Positions 32,256 through 40,423 of a stretch of 64,000 nucleotides of DNA are shown in pieces. The notes under the pieces are model-generated. The model was not told where the DNA came from and made no database searches. It worked only from the letters and a program-made list of their open reading frames with translations. This DNA is from Ignavibacteria bacterium UBA7675 (GTDB lineage Bacteria; Bacteroidota; Ignavibacteria; Kapaibacteriales; UB7675): assembly GCA_002483085.1 (NCBI GenBank), contig DLHF01000072.1:62001-126000 (forward strand), in the 5' to 3' direction. Position 1 is the stretch's first letter, and each line of letters begins with the position of its first letter. A program made the translations under genes and the position numbers.

Positions 32256-33713
32256 TCAGTGCCTCGGTGCATCTTCGTCGTCGTGCTCTTCTCTCTCCGG
32301 CAGCGTGTCGGGAAATACGACAGCCTCGTCGTCGTCCGCTGCTGCTCCATGCTCTGGTATATCTCTTGGTGCTACTCCGGTGACAGGCAGCACACGCCGC
32401 AGGTACAGCAGGCCTACAACTGCCGACAGTAGCGATCCGATGATAATGCCAATCTTTGCTTCGTTGAGATAAGTAATCGAACTCTCGTAGGCAAGGCTCG
32501 CGATAAACAGCGACATAGTAAAACCAATACCGCCAAGCATAGACATGCCTAAGAACTGTTTCCACGAAAGGCTTTCCGGCAACGAAGCCAGCCGGAGCTT
32601 GGAAGCAACCCACGAGAAAAGAAAAATGCCCACTGGCTTGCCAATGAACAATCCGGCTACGATGCCGAGCGTAATGGGTGTGCTCAGGTTCTCTACAAAG
32701 CTCGCTCCTGATATCACAACGCCTGCATTAAAAAGCGCAAAGAGAGGCATAATAACAAAGTTTACCCAGTTGTACAGTCCCTTTTCGGCACGGCGCATCG
32801 ACGACTCTGCCAGATACAGACCCCGGCCAATGGCGTCGAATGTAATATATTTGCGGTGCACTCCCAGCTTGGCTTGGGGGTCTAAAACACGACTTCTCTG
32901 TAACAGCATCTGCGTATCGCTAAAGAAATGGCGAAGGGAAATGGGTGGTCGCGATGGAATGGTAAAGGCTACCAGCACGCCCGCAATGGTGGGGTGGATG
33001 CCAGAGTTGAGAAATGCCACCCACACAAGAACGCCAAAAAGTGCATACACGCCCAGGTTGCGCGCGCCCAATCTGTTGAGCAGGTATAAGAACCCTATTC
33101 CGAGCAGGCCGAGCCCCAGAGCTACAAAGGATATATGCGAAGTGTAGAACAGCGCAATCACCACAATCGCGCCGAGGTCGTCCACAATGGCAAGCGCTAA
33201 AAGAAATATCCGAAGAGCCGGAGGAACACGCTTGCCAAGAAGCGCCAGAATGCCCACAGCAAAGGCAATGTCGGTAGCCATGGGAATCCCCCAACCGCTC
33301 ATATACGGAGTACCGGCATTGAACACGACAAACGACAGCGCTGGCACCACCATTCCGCCCAATGCGGCAATAGCTGGTAGCGATGCCTTTTTCCACGACG
33401 AAAGCTCGCCGTGCAAAATCTCGCTTTTGATTTCCAACCCCACAACAAAGAAAAAGATCACCATGAGCCCGTCGTTGATCCAGAACAAAATGGGCTTGGA
33501 TATGATGCCGCTGCCAATACCAACTGTGAGCAACGTGGTCTGCAAAGCTTCGTAGGAGTCGGCAATGCCGCTGTTAGCCCATACAAGCGATACAACGGCA
33601 CAGAACATGAGCAACACCCCACCTGCTATCGGTGAATGTGCAAGCCGAAGGAGAAAGCTCCGAAAACGGTCTAAGGCACTGTCGGCGTAGTTGTAGTAGT
33701 TTTTTATATCCAT
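32256..33713 (-). CDS. nhaA: Na+/H+ antiporter NhaA
   Basis: 485 residues with 12 spans and the NhaA active-site phrase ALAIVDDLGAIVVIALFYT (paired Asp). It exports Na+ in exchange for protons across the inner membrane. It is about 100 residues longer than E. coli NhaA, with an extra loop in the middle (around ISLRHFFSDTQMLLQRSRVL) and an acidic, disordered C-tail (PEHGAAADDDEAVVFP). The ATG at 33713 fits the N-terminal helix better than that at 33737. The second antiporter-like gene follows within about 30 bases. Confidence 0.92.
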   Translation of the reverse strand: MDIKNYYNYADSALDRFRSFLLRLAHSPIAGGVLLMFCAVVSLVWANSGIADSYEALQTTLLTVGIGSGIISKPILFWINDGLMVIFFFVVGLEIKSEILHGELSSWKKASLPAIAALGGMVVPALSFVVFNAGTPYMSGWGIPMATDIAFAVGILALLGKRVPPALRIFLLALAIVDDLGAIVVIALFYTSHISFVALGLGLLGIGFLYLLNRLGARNLGVYALFGVLVWVAFLNSGIHPTIAGVLVAFTIPSRPPISLRHFFSDTQMLLQRSRVLDPQAKLGVHRKYITFDAIGRGLYLAESSMRRAEKGLYNWVNFVIMPLFALFNAGVVISGASFVENLSTPITLGIVAGLFIGKPVGIFLFSWVASKLRLASLPESLSWKQFLGMSMLGGIGFTMSLFIASLAYESSITYLNEAKIGIIIGSLLSAVVGLLYLRRVLPVTGVAPRDIPEHGAAADDDEAVVFPDTLPEREEHDDEDAPRH

Positions 33714-33854
33714 TGTCCTGCTCCTTTGGTTCAACATTGCCCGTGTGGCCTGTCTACCTCACGGCTTTTGCGCTCTATACGAGCTTTTTCTGCGGTTGTT
33801 TAGCACCGAAATACACTAAAACACATAGAATTTGACGTTGTTTGCCATTCTGCT

Positions 33855-34045
33855 ATGAGCGCAAACATCCCTGCTCGTGCGCTTTTCCTCCGCACCGCGC
33901 TGCAACAGCCGCCGTGTGTGGCCCACGCTTCTGCGCCCTTGCACAAGGCGCTGGAACAGCCACAGAACGGATGTGCGACCGGCGACAACGCCGCGCCGTG
34001 CGCCAAACCACGCCCGTGCCACACACAGAAAACCGAGAACACAAC
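33855..34045 (+). repeat. dispersed intergenic repeat, copy R5 (near complete)
   Basis: Ordered blocks shared with R6 and R7: CTCCGCACCGCGCTGCA, CTTCTGCGCCCTTGCACAA, GGCGCTGG, CAGCCACAGAACGGATGTGC, CCACGCCCGTGCCACA and a closing CGAGAACACAAC. It occupies the centre of the 455-base gap between nhaA and nuoN, in which no gene is seen. Confidence 0.85.
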
Positions 34046-34168
34046 ACTCGCCGATTGCGTTCCCAAAGAAAAGCCGCAGGAGCATGCCTGCTCACGTCGG
34101 ATTTAAAATACGAACAGCGGGTAGGAAACCCCGCCCGCTGTCCAAAGTAAGTCATTGTAAGCAATACA

Positions 34169-35626
34169 TTAGAACGACTGAGCGACCAGCCTGAGCGAAT
34201 CGGTAATATTGGAAATAATCACAGGCAAAAGACCGATGATAAATACGCCTGCTGTTGCCACAATCAGCGTAAGCCCTGCAAGACCAGCTTTTGCTTCGTA
34301 CTTTTCCACACCTTCTTCGGGGTCTTGGAAGTACATTGCTACCACAAGGCCAATGTAGAAATACACCGAGATCACCGACGACAGCACACCGACAAGAGTA
34401 AGCCATGTATAGCCAGCCTCGATAGCTGCGGTAAACAGATAATATTTACCAAAAAATCCCGCAAACGGCGGAATGCCTGCCAGCGAGAACATAAACACAG
34501 CCATCAAAGCAGCGAACAGAGGATGTGTTTTGCTCAACCCAATGTAGTCTTTAATCTCAAGATTTTTTCCGGCTTTTGTTTCCAGCACAGACACAACAAC
34601 AAAGGCACCGACCTGCATAAACAGATATGTCGCAAGGTAGTACATAGTACCACTCAAACCGCGTTCGGAGTTTGCTACCAAGCCCATCATAATATAGCCT
34701 GCGTGAGCTACCGACGAATAGGCGAGCATGCGTTTGATATTGGACTGCACAACGGCGCTGATATTTCCTACGAGCATCGACGCTGCGGCAATCACAGCCA
34801 GAAGCATCTGAATTTTCGGTGCATTGGCAGGCATCAGGATAGAGATAAGGGGCAGAAAAGCGCTAAATGCAGCAGCCTTGCCAGCCGTGCTCATAAACGC
34901 TGTCACCACTGTAGGCGAACCCTGATACACATCGGGCGCCCAGACGTGAAACGGAAACACAGCAGCTTTGAACCCCAAACCGATAATCAAAAGACCAATG
35001 CCGATAAGAAGAAGCGTGGGAAACTCTACAGTGCCACTGGAAACTGCTGCGCTAATAGCCGGAAAACCCAGCGACCCAGTAGCGCCGTAGATAAGCGCCA
35101 TACCGTACAGCAAGAATCCCGTGGCAAAAGCGCCGAGCAGAAAATACTTAAGCGCTGCTTCGATGGAGAGAATCGACGTGCGAAGATAGCCCGCCAGCAC
35201 ATAAAAGCTGATAGACATAACCTCGATGCCGATAAACACGACAAGCAGGTTGTTCGCATGCGCAATCAGCATCATACCGCTCACAGCGAACAGCACCATC
35301 GTGTAAAATTCATCGAACTCGAAGTTATTCCGCTCCAAGTACGGATGAGCCGAGAGCATCGTCATGATACCACCCAGCGCAAACAGTATATCGAAAAACG
35401 ACGGGTAGCCGCCAGTCTTGATCATACCGGCAAAGCCAGTACCTTCGTGCTGGAACACGAGCACAGAGGCGACTGCAACGACGCCAAGCGCAAGAGTCGA
35501 AAAGAGAAGGATTGCGCGCCTGCTGTCCTTTATAAAAGCATCGAGAAGCATGGCACCAATAGCCGATGCAGAGATAAGAAACAACGGCAGCGCAGCGTAA
35601 AATTCATTCCACATGGATGTGTCCAT
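34169..35626 (-). CDS. nuoN: NADH-quinone oxidoreductase subunit N
   Basis: 485 residues, 14 membrane spans, antiporter-like proton-pumping subunit of complex I. Family phrases: GLGFKAAVFPFHVWAPDVYQ, VVQSNIKRMLAYSSVAHAGY and FSLAGIPPFAGFFGKYYL. Lys and Glu residues expected in the broken helices are present. It is the last gene of the nuoLMN set, 42 bases after nuoM. A second ATG at 35614 is also possible. Confidence 0.95.
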   Translation of the reverse strand: MDTSMWNEFYAALPLFLISASAIGAMLLDAFIKDSRRAILLFSTLALGVVAVASVLVFQHEGTGFAGMIKTGGYPSFFDILFALGGIMTMLSAHPYLERNNFEFDEFYTMVLFAVSGMMLIAHANNLLVVFIGIEVMSISFYVLAGYLRTSILSIEAALKYFLLGAFATGFLLYGMALIYGATGSLGFPAISAAVSSGTVEFPTLLLIGIGLLIIGLGFKAAVFPFHVWAPDVYQGSPTVVTAFMSTAGKAAAFSAFLPLISILMPANAPKIQMLLAVIAAASMLVGNISAVVQSNIKRMLAYSSVAHAGYIMMGLVANSERGLSGTMYYLATYLFMQVGAFVVVSVLETKAGKNLEIKDYIGLSKTHPLFAALMAVFMFSLAGIPPFAGFFGKYYLFTAAIEAGYTWLTLVGVLSSVISVYFYIGLVVAMYFQDPEEGVEKYEAKAGLAGLTLIVATAGVFIIGLLPVIISNITDSLRLVAQSF

Positions 35627-35668
35627 TGTTGATACTGTTATCGACGTTGATTGTTGACCGTTGAACCG

Positions 35669-37261
35669 TTAGTGCTGTTCTACCATCGCAGGCTCTGGAT
35701 GCAGATGTGCCCTGTCGTTGGTAGTGCGCTGTTCGAGTTCTTTTGTGAACGCCGTTGTGCCGCGTGTAGCCGACTCCACTTTGCCGACAAGCGCACGCGT
35801 GGATTGCTCGGAATATTTCATGAATGTCGGCGGATGAATGCCAATCCAGATCATAAAAATAGTTACGGGCACGAGCTGAAACCACTCGTTGGCGGTTAAG
35901 TCGTGCAGCGCCTGGTTTTTCGGATTGTCGTTGGTACCGTACATTACCCGCTGGAACATGATAAGCAGATATACAGCCGCAAAAATAACGCCTGTAGCTC
36001 CTACGATTGCATAGACCCACGTGTTGAGGAACGGCGAACGGAATGCGCCAAGCAGCGTAAGATACTCGCCCACAAAACCATTGAGCCCGGGCAACCCTAC
36101 CGATGCAAACATTGCGATAGCGAAAAACACACCAAACACGGGCATGATTCTCATAATACCGCCATACTCCGACATCTCGCGTGTGTGGCGGCGCTCATAC
36201 AGCATACCCACACAAAGGAACAGCGCTCCGGTAGAAAGACCGTGGTTGATCATCTGGATGATTGCACCCTGGATGCCTTCCGGTGTCATAGAGAAAATAC
36301 CGAGCACAATGAACCCCAAGTGGCTCACCGAGGAGTAGGCTACAAGCTTTTTAATATCGGTTTGCACCATCGCTACAAGCGCACCGTAGATAATGCCTAC
36401 CACGGCCAGCGTGCACAGCAGCGGAGCAAAGTATTCTGAGGCTTGCGGAAAAAGTTCCAGATTGAAACGGATAAGGCCATACGTACCCATTTTCAACAGC
36501 ACGCCAGCCAGAATCACCGAGCCAGCAGTGGGAGCCTGTACGTGTGCATCGGGAAGCCACGTATGCAGCGGGAATAGCGGCACTTTGATACAGAACGACA
36601 GAGCAAACGCCAGAAACATCCAATGCTGGGTTTCAGCCGGAATCTGCGGCCCAATATCGCGGAGAATGAGCAAATTCGTTGTAAAGGAACCTGTAAGCTC
36701 CTGTGCGTACATGCCCAACCAGATAATGGCAATAAGCATGAGCAGCGAACCAACCATTGTATAGAGGAAAAACTTGACCGCCGCGTAAATGCGCTGCTGC
36801 CCACCCCAAATACCGATAAGAAAGTACATCGGTATCAGAATCACTTCCCAGAATACATAGAACAGGAACGTGTCTAATGCCACAAATACCCCTGTCATGC
36901 CAAATTGCAGCAGGAGCATCATAATGTAGTATTCTTTCTGCCGCTTATGGATGGAATTGAACGAAGCGAGAATAGAAATCGGCATGATGAACGTTGTCAG
37001 CATGACGATAAGCAGCGACATACCATCCAAGCCAATGCGGAAACCGGCGTCGAACTGCGGTATCCACGTCTGCTGAATTACAAATTGAAGCCCTGGATTC
37101 GAGGCATCGAACCCAAGCCATACAAAGATTGAGCAGACGAAGGTAAGAAGCGAGAACGCAAGCGCAGAGTACCGAATACCCTTGCCCATTTCCCTGTCGT
37201 AGAACAACAGAGCAATAGCGCCTGCAAGAGGAAGAAACAGCGTCGCTAACAGTGCTCCCAT
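35669..37261 (-). CDS. nuoM: NADH-quinone oxidoreductase subunit M
   Basis: 530 residues with about 14 spans. NuoM phrases: VFWEVILIPMYFLIGIWGGQ, KVPLFPLHTWLPDAHVQAPT, GSVILAGVLLKMGTYGL and VQTDIKKLVAYSSVSHLGF. It is one of three antiporter-like proton channels of complex I. It is flanked on the same strand by nuoL (52 bases upstream) and nuoN. Confidence 0.95.
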   Translation of the reverse strand: MGALLATLFLPLAGAIALLFYDREMGKGIRYSALAFSLLTFVCSIFVWLGFDASNPGLQFVIQQTWIPQFDAGFRIGLDGMSLLIVMLTTFIMPISILASFNSIHKRQKEYYIMMLLLQFGMTGVFVALDTFLFYVFWEVILIPMYFLIGIWGGQQRIYAAVKFFLYTMVGSLLMLIAIIWLGMYAQELTGSFTTNLLILRDIGPQIPAETQHWMFLAFALSFCIKVPLFPLHTWLPDAHVQAPTAGSVILAGVLLKMGTYGLIRFNLELFPQASEYFAPLLCTLAVVGIIYGALVAMVQTDIKKLVAYSSVSHLGFIVLGIFSMTPEGIQGAIIQMINHGLSTGALFLCVGMLYERRHTREMSEYGGIMRIMPVFGVFFAIAMFASVGLPGLNGFVGEYLTLLGAFRSPFLNTWVYAIVGATGVIFAAVYLLIMFQRVMYGTNDNPKNQALHDLTANEWFQLVPVTIFMIWIGIHPPTFMKYSEQSTRALVGKVESATRGTTAFTKELEQRTTNDRAHLHPEPAMVEQH

Positions 37262-37313
37262 ACAATGTGTCGTTTATCGTGAAAAGTTGAAGTTCAGAAC
37301 GAATTACGGCTGT

Positions 37314-39275
37314 TTATAGCTGTACAAGCAGCCAGCCGATAACGGCCACGATACCGATGACCATGATTAAAGCGTAGTTCTGCACAACGCCTGTCTGGAT
37401 TTTGCGAAGGCCTTCTGCCGACATACGCACCAGCTCCGCAGAGCCGTTTACCATCCCGTCGATAATTTTTACATCAAAAATCTTCCACAGGAATGCGCGC
37501 GAGGAGTTGTGCAAAGGCTCGACAATAGCGCCGTAGTAGGCTTCATCTACATAATATTTATTCCACAAAAGTTTGCGGAAACCGGCAAAAGCTCCGGGCT
37601 GTCCTTCTGCTGCGTTGTAGGCATTGGTGTTATACTTGCGGCTGGCAAGGAAAATACCAGTAAGCGCTACTAACAGCGAAAAGCCCATCAGCCCCCACTC
37701 CATTGCAGCCGTGCCATGATGCTCGTGAAGCTGGGCATTAGCCGTAGCAAAGACAGGTGCCAGCCATTCCTGGAGGTAGTTCGGTATATGACCAAAAGTT
37801 TCGCCTATAACGTGGGGAATACCCACAAAACCGGCTACGGCAGAAAGCAAAGCAAGCACCATGAGCGGAAGCGTCATGGTAATCGGCGACTCGTGTGGGT
37901 GCACATGATGATGATCGAAGCGCTCTTTACCGCTAAAGGTAAGATGGTACAGGCGGAACATGTAGAACGCCGTGCACAGCGCTGTAATCACGCCAATACC
38001 CCACAGGATATAATTTCCCGATACAAATGAGTGCCACAGGATTTCATCTTTGGAGAAAAAACCGCTCAGCGGGAATACGCCCGCAATAGCAAAGCACGCA
38101 AGAAGAAATGTTCGGGAGGTAATAGGCATGTATTTTTTCAGACCACCCATTTTCTGGATGTCCTGCTCTTCGTGCATAGCGTGGATCACCGAGCCAGAGC
38201 CGAGGAACAACAGCGCTTTAAAGAACGCGTGTGTCATCACGTGGAAAAACGCAGCCGTCCATGCACCGACGCCAAGCGCTAGGAACATGTACCCAAGCTG
38301 GCTCACTGTCGAGTATGCAAGCACTTTTTTGATATCGTTCTGCACAAGGCCGATTGTAGCAGCCCAGAGCGCTGTAATTGCACCTACGACAGCAACAACT
38401 GCCATTGTTGTAGGTGAAAGCGAGAACAGCGTAGCATTGCGCGCTACAAGAAAGATACCGGAAGTCACCATTGTAGCAGCGTGAATAAGAGCCGACACAG
38501 GTGTCGGACCTGCCATAGCATCGGGCAGCCATATTGCCAGCGGGATCTGTGCCGACTTACCAGTACAGCCCAAAAACAGAAGCAGCGTAATGGCCGTGAT
38601 CATTGCACCGCCCATCGGAAAAGTAGCCACAGCAGCGCTATTGATATCTGCATAGTTCAGCGAACCAACCGCTGTGTACAGCAGGAACATCGCCACGAGC
38701 ATGCCGAAGTCGCCAATACGGTTCACAATAAACGCTTTTTTAGCGGCATCGCCCGTCCAGATAATCTTTGTACCCTCGAATTTCCTGTCGTACCAGAAGC
38801 CAATAAGCAGATACGACGCCAGCCCCACACCTTCCCAGCCGAGAAACGTAACGAGGAAGTTGCTGGCCAACACGAGGTTGAGCATCATAAAAATGAACAG
38901 GTTCAGATAGGCAAAAAAGCGGTAGAAGCTGCGGTCTCCATGCATATAGCCTATGGAGTACAGGTGGATCAAGAAGCCGACGCCCGTGATAATAAGCGTA
39001 AAGAGAATAGAGAGCTGGTCTACCTGGTAGGCGAGATCAATCGAAAAGTTGCCCGCCTGTATCCATGTAAAGATGTGGACAATCGAGCTGCGATTTTCTT
39101 CCGGCATGCCAATCATCGACAGGAAGATCATCAGCGCAATAATGAATCCACTTCCAACCGTTGCGCTGCCGATAAACCCGATCAGCGCCTCGTTTTTCAA
39201 TTTTTTTCCGAAAAGGCCCAGTACGGCAAAGCCAATAAGCGGCAATAAAGGCACGTAGGCAATGAGGTCCATCAT
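37314..39275 (-). CDS. nuoL: NADH-quinone oxidoreductase subunit L
   Basis: 653 residues. NuoL phrases: FLGWEGVGLASYLLIGFWY, AQIPLAIWLPDAMAGPTPVS, ALIHAATMVTSGIFLVAR and QNDIKKVLAYSTVSQLGY, followed by the long C-terminal part with a His-rich loop (DHHHVHPHES) and the lateral helix that braces the three pumps. It begins the nuoLMN set. nuoK and other complex I genes, which normally precede nuoL, are absent: an amidotransferase gene lies upstream. Confidence 0.95.
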   Translation of the reverse strand: MMDLIAYVPLLPLIGFAVLGLFGKKLKNEALIGFIGSATVGSGFIIALMIFLSMIGMPEENRSSIVHIFTWIQAGNFSIDLAYQVDQLSILFTLIITGVGFLIHLYSIGYMHGDRSFYRFFAYLNLFIFMMLNLVLASNFLVTFLGWEGVGLASYLLIGFWYDRKFEGTKIIWTGDAAKKAFIVNRIGDFGMLVAMFLLYTAVGSLNYADINSAAVATFPMGGAMITAITLLLFLGCTGKSAQIPLAIWLPDAMAGPTPVSALIHAATMVTSGIFLVARNATLFSLSPTTMAVVAVVGAITALWAATIGLVQNDIKKVLAYSTVSQLGYMFLALGVGAWTAAFFHVMTHAFFKALLFLGSGSVIHAMHEEQDIQKMGGLKKYMPITSRTFLLACFAIAGVFPLSGFFSKDEILWHSFVSGNYILWGIGVITALCTAFYMFRLYHLTFSGKERFDHHHVHPHESPITMTLPLMVLALLSAVAGFVGIPHVIGETFGHIPNYLQEWLAPVFATANAQLHEHHGTAAMEWGLMGFSLLVALTGIFLASRKYNTNAYNAAEGQPGAFAGFRKLLWNKYYVDEAYYGAIVEPLHNSSRAFLWKIFDVKIIDGMVNGSAELVRMSAEGLRKIQTGVVQNYALIMVIGIVAVIGWLLVQL

Positions 39276-39345
39276 AGCAGAGTCTCAGAATGTAGAAAGT
39301 TGGTCTATCGTTCTCCTGTATTCCCGTTCGAGTACGGCGCGGCTG

Positions 39346-40254
39346 TCAGGCCGGCACATTGGGATTGTCGATAAAGTCGAGTTTTTCAAATTCCATTTCT
39401 AAATCCTGATAGTGGATACGCATGGTCTCGTCCACAATCATCATGGAATTACGCTGCACTTTTATCCAGTCGGAACGCCGCGCAGTCATCGGCTCGGAAG
39501 CAATGATAATAGCTGTAGGCTGGCCTATGCTGGGCTCCATTACACACATCTCGCCACGGCAGTGATATTCCCTGCCGTACATGTAGTACAGCGTAGCTGG
39601 CTGCACACTCGGGTTGGTCGTATAGCGCGTGGCAACAATACTGTTGCCGTTCGTCACTACAATATTCAGATATGAATGCGAGCGAACGCTGTTTTCAACA
39701 AGAAGAGCGCTCAAGTCCTCGAACATTCGCCCCACTGCATACACTATTTCGTCGCAGGACACTTCGCCGAACGGATCGCGGATATGATTGAGAAACAATC
39801 CAAACATGTGCTCTGAGTCGGTCGAGCCGGTAATCGCGTCGTAGGCGGTGTCGTTGAGCGAGCGAAGAAGCTGGCGCCGGATTCTTTTGAACTCCCCGAT
39901 CATGCCATTGTGCATGAACATCAGCTTGCCGCATGAAAACGGATGAGAGTTCATTTCCTCCACCGGCATCCCGGGCGAAGCAGCGCGGATGTGGGCAAAG
40001 ATCAAGGGAGAATATATCTTCTTAGAGAGATTGCGCAGGTTGCCATCGCTCCACGCAGGCTTGATACTGCGAAACACACAGGGTTCGTTGTCGATTTCAG
40101 GTGCGTACCAGCCAATACCAAAGCCATCGCCGTTTACTGTCACCGACATTTCCTCGGCCTGCATGCTCTGGGCAATCACAAGCGAGAATTTGGGCTTGTA
40201 CAGGAGATCTTCAGCTAAAACCGGCGAACCTATATAGGCCAGAAATCTACACAT
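39346..40254 (-). CDS. class II glutamine amidotransferase (YafJ-like)
   Basis: 302 residues starting MCRFLAYIGSP, so Cys2 becomes the N-terminal nucleophile after Met removal. NGDGFGIGWY, FAHIRAASPG and FMHNGMIGEFKRIR are the glutaminase substrate-binding phrases of the GATase type II (Ntn hydrolase) fold. There is no synthase domain, as in YafJ/EgtC-type proteins, so the physiological substrate is not known; gamma-glutamyl amide hydrolysis is the expected chemistry. A Bacteroidota-type promoter lies about 100 bases upstream. Confidence 0.9.
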   Translation of the reverse strand: MCRFLAYIGSPVLAEDLLYKPKFSLVIAQSMQAEEMSVTVNGDGFGIGWYAPEIDNEPCVFRSIKPAWSDGNLRNLSKKIYSPLIFAHIRAASPGMPVEEMNSHPFSCGKLMFMHNGMIGEFKRIRRQLLRSLNDTAYDAITGSTDSEHMFGLFLNHIRDPFGEVSCDEIVYAVGRMFEDLSALLVENSVRSHSYLNIVVTNGNSIVATRYTTNPSVQPATLYYMYGREYHCRGEMCVMEPSIGQPTAIIIASEPMTARRSDWIKVQRNSMMIVDETMRIHYQDLEMEFEKLDFIDNPNVPA

Positions 40255-40365
40255 GCACTGACTCTTGGCATGAAAAAAATCGGCGCTTCAGCGGAATAAA
40301 GCCACCACGGCAACAGGAATGCACTGAAAACAGGCGATTATCCCGAGAATTCACACAATTGGCCT

Positions 40366-40396
40366 CAAAGTTAACAATTGGCGGCTGATTCCCCAA
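40366..40396 (-). promoter_or_regulatory. Bacteroidota-type promoter of the amidotransferase gene
   Basis: On the minus strand TTG (40396-40394), 20 bases, TAACTTTG (40373-40366), a full match to TAnnTTTG. Predicted leader length is about 105 bases. Confidence 0.55.
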
Positions 40397-40423
40397 CGAT
40401 TAATTTACGCCGTAGCGCTTCAC

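Noticed and set aside
34325..35632. Long plus-strand open frame opposite nuoN (about 435 codons)
   Set aside because: It is antisense to a clear nuoN gene, highly enriched in Lys, Arg, His and Gln, and without any family motif. It arises from the codon usage of the hydrophobic gene on the other strand.
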